64,000 nt of DNA from Rhodoferax sp. (GTDB lineage: Bacteria > Pseudomonadota > Gammaproteobacteria > Burkholderiales > Burkholderiaceae_C): NCBI RefSeq assembly GCF_030646845.1, contig NZ_JAUSLE010000086.1:1-64000 (forward strand), written 5' to 3'. Below are positions 44,950 to 52,945 of the stretch, in pieces; within the stretch, counting starts at the first letter, position 1, and every line of letters begins with the position of its first letter. Under the pieces are notes generated by a model that was given only the letters and a program-made list of their open reading frames with translations, was not told the origin of the DNA and made no database searches. Position numbers and translations under genes: made by a program.

Positions 44950-46221
44950 ATGAAATCCACCACCATGCACAAAACCAGCAGCACCTCCATTGACTCACCC
45001 GACATGCGCCGTGCCGGGCGTGGCGTGCTGTCGCTGGCACTGATGGATGCACGCAATCACACGCTGCACTTGCTGTCGCAATACGAGCAGTCGCTGGGCG
45101 CGGATTGGCCTCTGGTGCCGATGCTCCCCGAACTCAACCCGCCCTTGTGGGAACTGGGGCATGTAGGCTGGTTCCAGGAGTGGTGGATCGGTCGCAACCT
45201 GCAACGACAGCTTGGCCGCCGGTGCGACCCGGCGGTGACCCGGCTGGCGTCAATCGAGCCGCAGGCGGACCGGTGGTGGAATTCATCCCAGGTAGCGCAC
45301 GACAGCCGTTGGGCGCTGGATCTGCCGGATCTCGCCAGCATCAAGACCTATCTGCTCGACACCCTGGAGTCCACCCTTGAGTTGCTGGAGAAAGCACCGG
45401 ACGAGGATGATGCGCTGTATTTTTACCGGCTGGCGCTGTTTCATGAGGACATGCATGGCGAGGCCCTGATTTACATGGCGCAGACGCTGGGCTTGCCGCT
45501 GAGCCTGAACATGCCTGGCGCGGCCCCGGTGCGCGAACCTCTGCTGGTGCCCGCGATGCGCTGGCAGCTCGGTATCGGTGAAGGCGGGGCGGAACACGGT
45601 GGATTCACCTTCGACAACGAGCGCCCGATGCACGAGGTTCAGGTGCCAGAGTTCGAGATTGACGCGCAGGTGGTGAGCTGGGCGCAGTTTGTCGAGTTTG
45701 TGGATGACGGTGGTTACGACCGCCCCGAGCTGTGGCAGCCGCAGGGCTGGCAATGGTTGCAGGACAAGGCCGAAGGGGAGGGCCGCCGTGGCCCGCGCTA
45801 CGTGGAACAGATCGGCGTTGCCAGTGGCGCCGTGATGCAGACCCGTTTTGGAACCCCCCGGCGCATGCTGGGTGGTCAGCCCGTCATGCATGTGACCTGG
45901 TGGGAGGCGGACGCGTGGTGTCGCTGGGCCGGCCGGCGCTTGCCCGCCGAGGTGGAGTGGGAGGCGGCAGCACACCATGCCGCGCGGCGCGGCTTCCGCT
46001 GGGGTGATGTCTGGGAATGGACGGGCACCACTTTGCGGCCCTACCCTGGGTTTTCTGCAGATCCTTACCGCGATTATTCAGAGCCGTGGTTTGGCACGCA
46101 CAAAGTATTGCGTGGGGCGTCGTTTGCCACCCGTGCCCGCATGAAAAATCCGAAATATCGAAATTTCTTTTTGCCCGGGCGAGACGATATTTTTTGCGGC
46201 TTCAGGTCCTGCGCCCTGTAG
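44950..46221 (+). CDS. EgtB/SenA-family iron-dependent C-S (or C-Se) bond-forming enzyme
   Basis: 423 residues from ATG 44950; the frame opens five codons earlier. The N-terminal DinB-like domain has the iron ligands in LWELGHVGWFQEWW and FHEDMHGEALIYMAQ; the C-terminal FGE-sulfatase domain has HVTWWEADAWCRWAGRRLPA and ends in DIFCGFRSCAL. EgtB joins an activated thiol to hercynine, whereas SenA uses selenosugar to make selenoneine. Neither egtD (hercynine synthase) nor senB/senC lies next to it here. The substrate is therefore open. Confidence 0.8.
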   Translation: MKSTTMHKTSSTSIDSPDMRRAGRGVLSLALMDARNHTLHLLSQYEQSLGADWPLVPMLPELNPPLWELGHVGWFQEWWIGRNLQRQLGRRCDPAVTRLASIEPQADRWWNSSQVAHDSRWALDLPDLASIKTYLLDTLESTLELLEKAPDEDDALYFYRLALFHEDMHGEALIYMAQTLGLPLSLNMPGAAPVREPLLVPAMRWQLGIGEGGAEHGGFTFDNERPMHEVQVPEFEIDAQVVSWAQFVEFVDDGGYDRPELWQPQGWQWLQDKAEGEGRRGPRYVEQIGVASGAVMQTRFGTPRRMLGGQPVMHVTWWEADAWCRWAGRRLPAEVEWEAAAHHAARRGFRWGDVWEWTGTTLRPYPGFSADPYRDYSEPWFGTHKVLRGASFATRARMKNPKYRNFFLPGRDDIFCGFRSCAL

Positions 46222-46283
46222 CCAGTGCGACCCGCACATAGCCCCCTCGATGCCGCGATGCCGTGCCGGCGCCGACAGTCAAC

Positions 46284-46805
46284 TCAGAGCTGCGCCAGTG
46301 GAATGCCGCCAGCCTGCTCATCGGCCTTGAGCAGGGCAATCAATTCGCCCAGATCCTGATCCAGCCGCAACAAAGTCTCGGCTGGAAGCCGGTCGAGCGC
46401 CACTGGCAATACGCCCTCAAATGGGCCCGGCACCTGCGCCAGCACGGCCAGCCCGGCCGGCAGTACATGGAGCTGCACATTGCGCCGGTCCTCGGGTGCC
46501 TTGTTCATGCTGATCAGCTCTTTTCGCTGCAGTGTCTTGACAAGGTTGCTGGCGGTGGACTGATGAACGTCCATGTGTTTGGCCAGCATCCCCATGCCGA
46601 TACCCGGATGATCCCTGACCACGCTCAATGCCCAGACCTGCGCACCGCCCAGATTCACCTGCTTCTCGACCTGCTGAAAATGGCTGCGTACCGCATTGAA
46701 CACCACGCGAAAGCGCCGCAGCACCCGCACGTTGCTGGCTGGCTGGCTATCCATTGGGGGTTCTGGTCGCATATTTTGATCGTCAGGTAACAACATGCAT
46801 CGCAT
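46284..46805 (-). CDS. MarR-family transcriptional regulator
   Basis: 173 residues; a start at 46769 (MRPEPPMDS) would fit the family better. Winged helix core: GAQVWALSVVRDHPGIGMGM then LAKHMDVHQSTASNLVKTLQ RKELI, followed by the wing APEDRRNVQLHV. The gene lies 41 bases downstream of the DapB-like gene on the same strand. A cluster of direct and inverted repeats upstream of that gene (47645-47687) is a candidate operator for it. Confidence 0.85.
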   Translation of the reverse strand: MRCMLLPDDQNMRPEPPMDSQPASNVRVLRRFRVVFNAVRSHFQQVEKQVNLGGAQVWALSVVRDHPGIGMGMLAKHMDVHQSTASNLVKTLQRKELISMNKAPEDRRNVQLHVLPAGLAVLAQVPGPFEGVLPVALDRLPAETLLRLDQDLGELIALLKADEQAGGIPLAQL

Positions 46806-46846
46806 GATAGTGCGCCCGGCCTGGCGGGCGATTCCAGCAAAGGAAT

Positions 46847-47596
46847 TCAGGCCTCGGCCAGCAACTGGCTGCGTACCTTGCGCATCATCAGGTCCTCAAA
46901 GGTATAGAAACCTTTGTCGCAAGTGGTCAGTTCACTCAGGGCAAAAGCGGCTCCGGTGCCAAACGCCTTGCGCTGTATCGAGTTGTGAATGATGCGAACC
47001 GTCTGGTAGGGAAAGCCGAAAATCACCTCATGGTGGCCCACAATGCCGCCCAGCCGCAACGACGTGATGCGCTGGTCGTCGATGTCGAGGCTGTCGGCAA
47101 TTTTTCGGGCGGTGCCCGAGACTTCGGGCTTGTCGCGAAAGTGTTGCTCCAGGATCTCGACATCGGCAAATGGCGCAATCGTGCGCAGCAGCCGCGCCGC
47201 CAGAATCAGGAAATTGATGCCTACGGTCATGTTGGGCGAGCACAGGACCCGCGTGTCAGCGCCGAGGCTGCGAACGTAGTCGAGCTCCTTCTCACTGTAG
47301 GCGGAGATGGCGCTGACCAGCATGAGCTGACGCTTGCGCACTTCCTCGCCATAGACGAAGACAGCGTCGGCACCTGAAAAATCGACCAGTGCGTCGACTG
47401 GATGGGTGTCCAGCCAGTCGCCCAGCGCCACATTGTTCAGCCCGATGACCGGGATGTCGCTATCGGGCAAAGTCTCCGCCGAGTGGGGTGCGGTGCGGCG
47501 GGCAACCCAGCACAATTCAAACCTTGGGTCGTGGCGAAGCACTTCTGCCACCGCCTTGCCGGCCTTGCCGTAACCCATGACACCGACTTTGATCAT
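46847..47596 (-). CDS. DapB-like dihydrodipicolinate reductase family protein
   Basis: 249 residues from ATG 47596, which has AAGGAGACAGTC upstream. Rossmann motif VGVMGYGKAGKAVAEVL, then SPNMTVGINFLILAARLL and EQHFRDKPEVSGTARKIAD, which align with the NMSVGVN and E(A)HHRxKxDAPSGTA boxes of DapB. The usual H-H-R-x-K proton donor/lysine pair appears as Q-H-F-R-D-K, so catalysis on dihydrodipicolinate is uncertain. It is possibly a paralogue with a different substrate. It shares a divergent control region with the ClC gene. Confidence 0.75.
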   Translation of the reverse strand: MIKVGVMGYGKAGKAVAEVLRHDPRFELCWVARRTAPHSAETLPDSDIPVIGLNNVALGDWLDTHPVDALVDFSGADAVFVYGEEVRKRQLMLVSAISAYSEKELDYVRSLGADTRVLCSPNMTVGINFLILAARLLRTIAPFADVEILEQHFRDKPEVSGTARKIADSLDIDDQRITSLRLGGIVGHHEVIFGFPYQTVRIIHNSIQRKAFGTGAAFALSELTTCDKGFYTFEDLMMRKVRSQLLAEA

Positions 47597-47644
47597 GACT
47601 GTCTCCTTTTTCGTGAATGCCACTTCCGCCAATCCGTTTTGACG

Positions 47645-47687
47645 ATTACATTTGGTGCAATATACCAAATTACATTTGTTGCAATGT
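47645..47687. promoter_or_regulatory. Candidate operator: direct and inverted repeats between dapB-like and clcA genes
   Basis: ATTACATTTG-GTGCAATAT (47645-47663) recurs 24 bases later as ATTACATTTG-TTGCAATGT (47669-47687). Overlapping them is the perfect inverted repeat ATTTGGT-N7-ACCAAAT (47650-47670) and ACATT-N6-AATGT. The arrangement in a 152-base divergent promoter suggests binding of one regulator, perhaps the MarR protein. A third ATTACATTTG lies beyond the ClC gene (minus strand, 49150-49159). Confidence 0.6.
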
Positions 47688-47748
47688 ATTTCCAAAAATC
47701 AATCCGGTTCGCAGCAATGCGCAAGCTCATTCAGAACGAGCGCACCGC

Positions 47749-49071
47749 ATGAACCTGCATTCCCCTGTTTTCTCGGCGATCCGGCAGGAACTCCAGGACT
47801 GGCGTTTGTGGACCGGTCGAGGGGTGGTCCTGGCTTTTGCCGCGCTGGCCGGCTTGACCGTGGTGGCCTTCACCTGGATGACCGAACAGGCGATCGGGTA
47901 TTTCGTTGCATTTCAAAAGGGAATCTGGTGGGGGCCGTTGCTGTGGATACCCGCCTCGACGGCGGCCATCGTCTGGCTGACGCGCCGATTTGCACCTGGG
48001 GCGGCCGGCTCCGGCATACCGCAGGTCATGGCGGCGCTGTCGCCTGCCGTGTCCAGGAGTGAGCGCAACCTCTTTGTCTCCATCAGGTTGACGGTCGCCA
48101 AGATGCTGCTCACGACCTGGGGCTTGCTCGCCGGTCTGTCGCTGGGTCGGGAGGGTCCGTCGGTGCAAATTGCCGCTGGCGTGATGCACCATGCCCGGCG
48201 CTGGTTGCCGGTCAAGTCCCAGATTTCGGAGCACGGCTTGATGATGGCCGGTGGCGCGGCGGGTATTGCCGCTGCCTTCAACACGCCACTGGGCGGCGTG
48301 ATGTTTGCCATCGAGGAGCTGTCGCGCAAGCCCGAGCAGCGTAGCAGCGGCCTGCTGCTGGCGGCCATTGTGCTCGGGGGCCTGATGGCGGTCTCGGTCT
48401 ATGGCAACGCCACTTACTTTGGCGTGATCCGGGTCGAAAACCTCAGTATGGCGCTGCTGCTGCCGGGCCTGGCTGTCGCCGTGTGCAGCGGCTTGGCGGG
48501 GGGACTGTTTGCCCGGCTGTTGGTGATGTCATTGGCGGGCGGATCGGGCGATTGGTTCAGCCGCGTTCGCCGCAAGGCACCGGTGCGCTTTGCGGCGGCC
48601 TGCGGGCTGGCCATCGCGGTCCTGGGGGTAGTCAGCCATGGCGACACTTATGGCAGTGGTTATACCCACACCCGAGAAATGCTGGAGGGCAACGGCGAGG
48701 CGTCCCCCTTGTATGTGCTGCTCAAATTTGTCGCCACCTGGCTCACCACCTGGGCCGGAGTGCCGGCCGGGATTTTCGCGCCGTCGCTGGCCATTGGCGG
48801 GGCATTGGGCAACGATATCGCCCAGTTGACCGCGTACGCGAATGCGCCCACGCTCATAGCGCTCGGGATGGCCGGTTTTCTGGCCGCGGTGACACAAGCC
48901 CCGCTGACCGCCTTCATCATCGTCATGGAAATGGTGGACGGCCATGCGCTGGTGTTGAGCTTGATGGCCACCGCGCTGGTCGCCAGCGGCGTCTCGCGCC
49001 TGATCAGTGCGCCCCTGTACACCTCGCTGGCTGAACTGCAACTGCAGCGCCTGCCGGCGCGGCAGACATAA
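47749..49071 (+). CDS. clcA: ClC-family chloride channel or H+/Cl- antiporter
   Basis: 440 residues from ATG 47749; the longer frame to 47617 reads through the control region. Family motifs: GSGIPQV, GREGPSVQIA (gating glutamate), AAAFNTPLGGVMFAIEELS (the proton glutamate of antiporters is kept) and PAGIFAPSLAIGGALG. There are no CBS domains. It is therefore likely a 2Cl-/H+ antiporter rather than a channel. A minus-strand terminator overlaps its end. Confidence 0.9.
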   Translation: MNLHSPVFSAIRQELQDWRLWTGRGVVLAFAALAGLTVVAFTWMTEQAIGYFVAFQKGIWWGPLLWIPASTAAIVWLTRRFAPGAAGSGIPQVMAALSPAVSRSERNLFVSIRLTVAKMLLTTWGLLAGLSLGREGPSVQIAAGVMHHARRWLPVKSQISEHGLMMAGGAAGIAAAFNTPLGGVMFAIEELSRKPEQRSSGLLLAAIVLGGLMAVSVYGNATYFGVIRVENLSMALLLPGLAVAVCSGLAGGLFARLLVMSLAGGSGDWFSRVRRKAPVRFAAACGLAIAVLGVVSHGDTYGSGYTHTREMLEGNGEASPLYVLLKFVATWLTTWAGVPAGIFAPSLAIGGALGNDIAQLTAYANAPTLIALGMAGFLAAVTQAPLTAFIIVMEMVDGHALVLSLMATALVASGVSRLISAPLYTSLAELQLQRLPARQT

Positions 49072-49093
49072 AAAAGGAGCCCCGAAGGGCTCC
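49069..49093 (-). terminator. Intrinsic terminator facing left, beyond the ModE-like gene
   Basis: On the minus strand GGAGCCC-TTCG-GGGCTCC (arms 49087-49093 and 49076-49082) is followed by six T that overlap the clcA stop codon. It is about 295 bases downstream of the leftward regulator gene. Confidence 0.75.
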
Positions 49094-49387
49094 AAGCTCG
49101 AGTCGTTGAACCCGTCGCTGAACAGGAACAACGGTTTATTGTATTTGATCAAATGTAATTGGTGCCAGAGGGATTTCCCTGAGTGTTTGGATTTGCCTTT
49201 TTTGGCGCCCAGCTGTCAGCGCAAGATCAGAACCGGTACTTCACTCAGCCAGGTGCGCACCCGACCCTCGGCATCCAGACGCCGGTCAATGCGTCGTACC
49301 GTGCCCACTTTGCGCACAAAGAAGCTGCCCGACAGCGGTACGCCCACAAACGCGCCCTTGGCCTGGGCGTGCCGGGCAAGCGGGGGC
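49094..49387. other. Gap between clcA and the ModE-like gene
   Basis: About 294 bases. It holds a TTTGATCAAA palindrome beside a copy of the CAAATGTAAT element (49150-49159). On the minus strand an open frame continues to 49216 with protein-like composition (SFFVRKVGTVRRIDRRLDAE) but has no start or ribosome binding site of its own. It may be the remnant of a gene. Confidence 0.5.
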
Positions 49388-50524
49388 TCAGGAAAAAGGC
49401 TGAACCTTCGGATGGGTTTTTTCCCTGCGGTAGTCCCACCAGGGCAGCACCCGGCGCATGGACAGAATTTCCCCGCTCTGCCGGGCCGAGTGGCCGGGAA
49501 TCGATGCAACTTCATCTTGCCATGCCTGTGTCTTCAGCAGGTTCAGCAGGGCCTCGATGCCGGGTTGCGCCAGGGCTGACTTAAGGCAAACCAGGTGATA
49601 GCGTTCATCAGCCAGGGGCACAAAGTCCAGACCGGCGCGCTGCGCCGCTGCCGCAATGCCGAGCCCCGCGTCTGCTTGCCCGGCGGCCACGGCATGGGCC
49701 ACGGCCGCGTGCGAAGGCTCGGTGTGTGTGTAGCCTGTGATGTCGGTGGCAGCCAGCCCCGCCTGGGTGAGCAGTTCGTCCAGCACCACGCGTGTGCCGG
49801 TGCCCAGGGCGCGATTGGCAAAGCGGGCGCGCTGGCGCGCAACGTCTGCCAGTGAATGCAGCCCCAGCGGGTTGCCTTTGGCCACCATCAGACCCTGGGT
49901 GCGCTGCGCGAAACCGATGATCTTGTGCTGGCCGGGTCGCAGCAGTGGCTTGTAGGTGCGCTCGGTCAGCGTTTTGTTGCCGGTGTTCTGCAGCGTGTGA
50001 AAGCCCGCCATCACGCAGCGCCCTTCATTCAGTGCGCGAATCGCGTCCACGCTGCCGGTAAAGCGAATATCCAGGTGCAGCGCGCTGTGGCCCTGCTCCC
50101 TGGCTTGCCTGAGCGCGTGTTCGCGCAGGGCCGAGAGGGCGTCATCGTGGCTGGCGTAGAGCGTGACCACATGCACGGAATCATCAAATGCCTGGGCAAA
50201 GCTGCGCTCCAGTTCGCCGCGCAGCGCTTCGATCTGCGGCGCCAGCCGGGCCTGTGCCTGGCGTTCTGCCCACATCAGCTTGGCGCCAAATTCAGTCAGG
50301 TGGGCCGATTGGCCCTTCTCCCACACCACCAGTTCATTGCCCAGTTCGCCTTCCCAGCGTTTGAGTTCGCCCCATACGTGGCGGTAGCTCAGGCCGAGCG
50401 CCCGCGCGCCCGCCGAGATCGAGCCTTGTGCACTGACGGCCTGCAGCAAGTCGATCAGGGGGTTGCGTACCAGGGCCGGGCTGCTGTTGCGCGAGAGGGT
50501 GTAGTGGAACTGGAGCCTATGCAC
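49388..50524 (-). CDS. ModE-type regulator with periplasmic-binding-like sensor domain
   Basis: 378 residues, apparent GTG start. The N-terminal winged helix (NPLIDLLQAVSAQGSISAGA then RALGLSYRHVWGELKRWE) is the ModE DNA-binding domain. The C-terminal 270 residues form a molybdate/tungstate-binding-protein-like domain instead of the Mop domains of E. coli ModE. The gene is divergent from tupBCA with only about 50 bases between starts, so it most likely senses tungstate or molybdate and controls the importer. No clear ribosome binding site is seen before GTG. Confidence 0.83.
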   Translation of the reverse strand: MHRLQFHYTLSRNSSPALVRNPLIDLLQAVSAQGSISAGARALGLSYRHVWGELKRWEGELGNELVVWEKGQSAHLTEFGAKLMWAERQAQARLAPQIEALRGELERSFAQAFDDSVHVVTLYASHDDALSALREHALRQAREQGHSALHLDIRFTGSVDAIRALNEGRCVMAGFHTLQNTGNKTLTERTYKPLLRPGQHKIIGFAQRTQGLMVAKGNPLGLHSLADVARQRARFANRALGTGTRVVLDELLTQAGLAATDITGYTHTEPSHAAVAHAVAAGQADAGLGIAAAAQRAGLDFVPLADERYHLVCLKSALAQPGIEALLNLLKTQAWQDEVASIPGHSARQSGEILSMRRVLPWWDYRREKTHPKVQPFS

Positions 50525-50533
50525 GGCGTTTCA

Positions 50534-50565
50534 TATCGCTGGTAATTGAATCGGTGGCTACGATA
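50534..50565. promoter_or_regulatory. Candidate ModE-like operator between regulator and tupB
   Basis: TATCG (50534-50538) and CGATA (50561-50565) form a widely spaced inverted repeat that spans the only available promoter space between the divergent genes. ModE boxes are also long, spaced palindromes. The match is weak and based on position. Confidence 0.35.
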
Positions 50566-50574
50566 CCGCAACTT

Positions 50575-51372
50575 ATGAATTCAATGACGGATAGCGTGGC
50601 GACCGCGCTGCAACTCATCATCTCGCTTGACTCTGGCCTGCTCGCCATCGTCGGCCGCTCGCTGGCGGTCAGCGCCACGGCATGCCTCATGGCCTGCATG
50701 CTGGGACTGGTTCTGGGGGCCTGGCTGGGTGTGGCCCGGTTTGCAGGTCGCGGTGTGGTGCTGACGCTGCTCAATACCTTTCTGGCCATCCCGTCGGTAG
50801 TGGTGGGGCTGGTGATTTATTTGCTGCTGTCGCGCACGGGACCCCTGGGTTTTCTGGGCTGGCTTTTTTCCTTCAAGGCCATGGTGCTGGCGCAGGCCGT
50901 GCTGGTGCTGCCCGTGGTCACCGCGTTGACGCGTCAGACGGTGGAAGACGCTGAAAACATACACGGCGAGCAATTGCGTTCCCTGGGCGCGCGGCCCTTG
51001 ATGCGCAGCCTGCTGCTGGCCTGGGACGAGCGCTACGCGTTGCTCACGGTCATGATCGCGTCGTTCGGCCGGGCCGTGTCTGAAGTGGGCGCGGTGATGA
51101 TCGTGGGCGGTAATATTGACGGCTTTACCCGTGTCATGACCACCGCCATCGCCCTGGAAACCAGCAAGGGCGACCTGCCATTGGCGCTGGGCCTGGGCTT
51201 GATATTGTTGAGCGTGGTGCTGATCCTGAATGTGCTGATTGCTGTGGTGCGGCGCTGGCGCGAGCGCTCTGAAATCAAGGAAACAGCCGCTGAGGCAAGC
51301 CATGCTGCCCTACGCGATGGACGCAGCGCTTCGGCCAAGGCCGCGGTGGGTCCGCTGGAGGTCTCGTCTTGA
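50575..51372 (+). CDS. tupB: Tungstate ABC transporter permease
   Basis: 265 residues from ATG 50575 (or 50584); the frame opens at a GTG at 50554. Six transmembrane helices with the permease EAA-like loop GEQLRSLGARPLMRSLLLAW. The sequence of helices (ALQLIISLDSGLLAIVGRSL; FGRAVSEVGAVMIVGGNI) is that of TupB/WtpB-type permeases. Its end overlaps tupC by four bases. It is first of the tupBCA operon; permease-first order with the binding protein last is unusual but seen in some proteobacteria. Confidence 0.9.
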   Translation: MNSMTDSVATALQLIISLDSGLLAIVGRSLAVSATACLMACMLGLVLGAWLGVARFAGRGVVLTLLNTFLAIPSVVVGLVIYLLLSRTGPLGFLGWLFSFKAMVLAQAVLVLPVVTALTRQTVEDAENIHGEQLRSLGARPLMRSLLLAWDERYALLTVMIASFGRAVSEVGAVMIVGGNIDGFTRVMTTAIALETSKGDLPLALGLGLILLSVVLILNVLIAVVRRWRERSEIKETAAEASHAALRDGRSASAKAAVGPLEVSS

Positions 51373-52103
51373 AGCCGGTGTTTCAACTCGCTGGCGCCAG
51401 TGTGCATTTTGGACGTCCGGCCACGGCGGTGCGCGCCCTGACGGATGTCACGCTCACGATTGCGCCTGGCGAACGGGTGGCGCTGGTGGGGGCCAACGGC
51501 TGTGGCAAGAGCACCTTGTTGCGTCTGCTGCATGGTCTGGCCAGGTCCACCGCAGGCCAGGTGGCGCACGACCCGGACGCCCGGCAAGCCATGCTGTTTC
51601 AGCGGCCCCATCTGTTGCGCATGTCGGTGCAGGGCAATATTGCCCTGGGGCTGTGGCTGCGTGGAACACCCTGGGTTGACGCCCGTGTGCAGGCCCTGGC
51701 CGCACTGGCTCGGGTTGGTCTGGAAGACCTGGCCATGCGCCCGGCGCGCAAGCTCTCGGGTGGACAGCAGCAGCGTGTGGCGCTGGCGCGGGCCTGGGCC
51801 ATCAATCCGCAGGTGCTGCTGCTGGACGAGCCCACCGCCAGCCTTGACCCTCATGCCAAACGAGAGGTGGAAGCGCTGATTGAGGAGTTTTCAAATCAAG
51901 CTCGCACGGACCCGTCTTCGCATATGACGTTGGTGTTTGCCAGCCACAACCTGGGTCAGGTCAAGCGCCTCGCCAGCCGGGTGATCTACCTGGAACACGG
52001 CCGCGTACTCGCCGATCTGCCGGTCCATGATTTTTTTGGCGGACCGCTGTTGCAGACGCATTACCCGGCGGCCCATTTGTTTGTCAAAGGCGAAACTGCA
52101 TGA
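51369..52103 (+). CDS. tupC: Tungstate ABC transporter ATP-binding protein
   Basis: 244 residues. Walker A VGANGCGKST, Q-loop MLFQRPHLLRMSV, signature KLSGGQQQRVALARAWA, Walker B VLLLDEPTASLDPHAK, and switch histidine FASHNLGQ. It has no C-terminal Mop/TOBE domain, unlike the ModC further on. Overlaps tupB and tupA by four bases each, so the three are translated as a coupled set. Confidence 0.92.
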   Translation: MKPVFQLAGASVHFGRPATAVRALTDVTLTIAPGERVALVGANGCGKSTLLRLLHGLARSTAGQVAHDPDARQAMLFQRPHLLRMSVQGNIALGLWLRGTPWVDARVQALAALARVGLEDLAMRPARKLSGGQQQRVALARAWAINPQVLLLDEPTASLDPHAKREVEALIEEFSNQARTDPSSHMTLVFASHNLGQVKRLASRVIYLEHGRVLADLPVHDFFGGPLLQTHYPAAHLFVKGETA

Positions 52104-52930
52104 AGAAATATATGTCTTTTAGGTCTCTAGCCCTCGTCAAATATGCGCTGACAGCTACTATTTTTGTAGCATCTGTGCATGCCCAGGCGCAATCCATCGT
52201 GATGGCGTCCACCACGTCCACCGAGCAATCAGGCCTATTTTTCCACCTGCTGCCCGAGTTCAAGAAGGCCAGCGGCCTCGATGTGAAGGTGGTGGCGCTG
52301 GGCACGGGCCAGGCCCTGGACATGGGCCGCCGCGGCGATGCCGACGTGTTGTTCGTGCATGACCAGGTGGCCGAGGAGAAAATCATCGCCGACGGTTTCG
52401 CCGTCAAACGCTATCCCGTGATGTACAACGACTTCGTGCTGATCGGCCCGGCCGCAGACCCGGCCAAGACCCGGGGCAAGGACATCCTGGAAGCGCTCAA
52501 AAAGCTGTCAGCCTCCAATACCGGCTTTATCTCGCGCGGCGACAAGAGCGGTACGCACGCGGCCGAGTTGCGGTACTGGAAATTGGCCGGTGTGCAAGAT
52601 GTCAAAGGTGCTGGCTACAAGGAATGCGGTTGCGGCATGGGCCCGGCGCTCAATATTGCCTCCAGCAGCGGCGCCTATGTGCTGGCCGATCGTGGCACCT
52701 GGCTGAGTTTCAAGAACCGGGGCGATCTGACGGTGCTGGTCGAAGGCGACACGCGCCTGTTCAACCAGTACGGCGTGATGGTGGTCAACCCGGCCAAACA
52801 TCCGCATGTGAAGGCAGCTGACGCCCAGAAGTTTGTGGACTGGGTGGTGTCAGCGCCAGGGCAGGCGGCGATTGCCAGCTATAAGATTGGTGGCGAGCAG
52901 CTATTCTTCCCCAACGCCGCGAAACCGTGA
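52100..52930 (+). CDS. tupA: Tungstate-binding periplasmic protein
   Basis: 276 residues. The signal peptide is followed by IVMASTTSTEQSGLF, with the TTS oxyanion-binding motif (38-40) that marks TupA, then DADVLFVHDQVAEEKI, YNDFVLIGPAADPA and ISRGDKSGTHAAELRYW. TupA proteins bind tungstate far more tightly than molybdate. Residues 8-24 (RSLALVKYALTATIFVAS), the hydrophobic core of the signal peptide, are encoded by a copy of the dispersed 49-bp repeat. The start overlaps the tupC stop. Confidence 0.93.
   Translation: MKKYMSFRSLALVKYALTATIFVASVHAQAQSIVMASTTSTEQSGLFFHLLPEFKKASGLDVKVVALGTGQALDMGRRGDADVLFVHDQVAEEKIIADGFAVKRYPVMYNDFVLIGPAADPAKTRGKDILEALKKLSASNTGFISRGDKSGTHAAELRYWKLAGVQDVKGAGYKECGCGMGPALNIASSSGAYVLADRGTWLSFKNRGDLTVLVEGDTRLFNQYGVMVVNPAKHPHVKAADAQKFVDWVVSAPGQAAIASYKIGGEQLFFPNAAKP
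52122..52170 (-). repeat. Dispersed 49-bp repeat, copy 7 (signal peptide of tupA)
   Basis: On the minus strand GCTACAAAAATAGTAGCTGT, then CAGCGCATATTTGACGAGGG, then CTAGAGACC. Antisense to tupA; it encodes the hydrophobic part of the signal peptide. Confidence 0.88.
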
Positions 52931-52945
52931 CTTGCGCCTCTACTT

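Noticed and set aside
49216..49515. A 99-codon minus-strand frame after the ModE-like gene
   Set aside because: Its only ATG lies inside the regulator gene in another frame, with no ribosome binding site of its own. The second half looks somewhat protein-like, so it may be a remnant, but I cannot support a gene.
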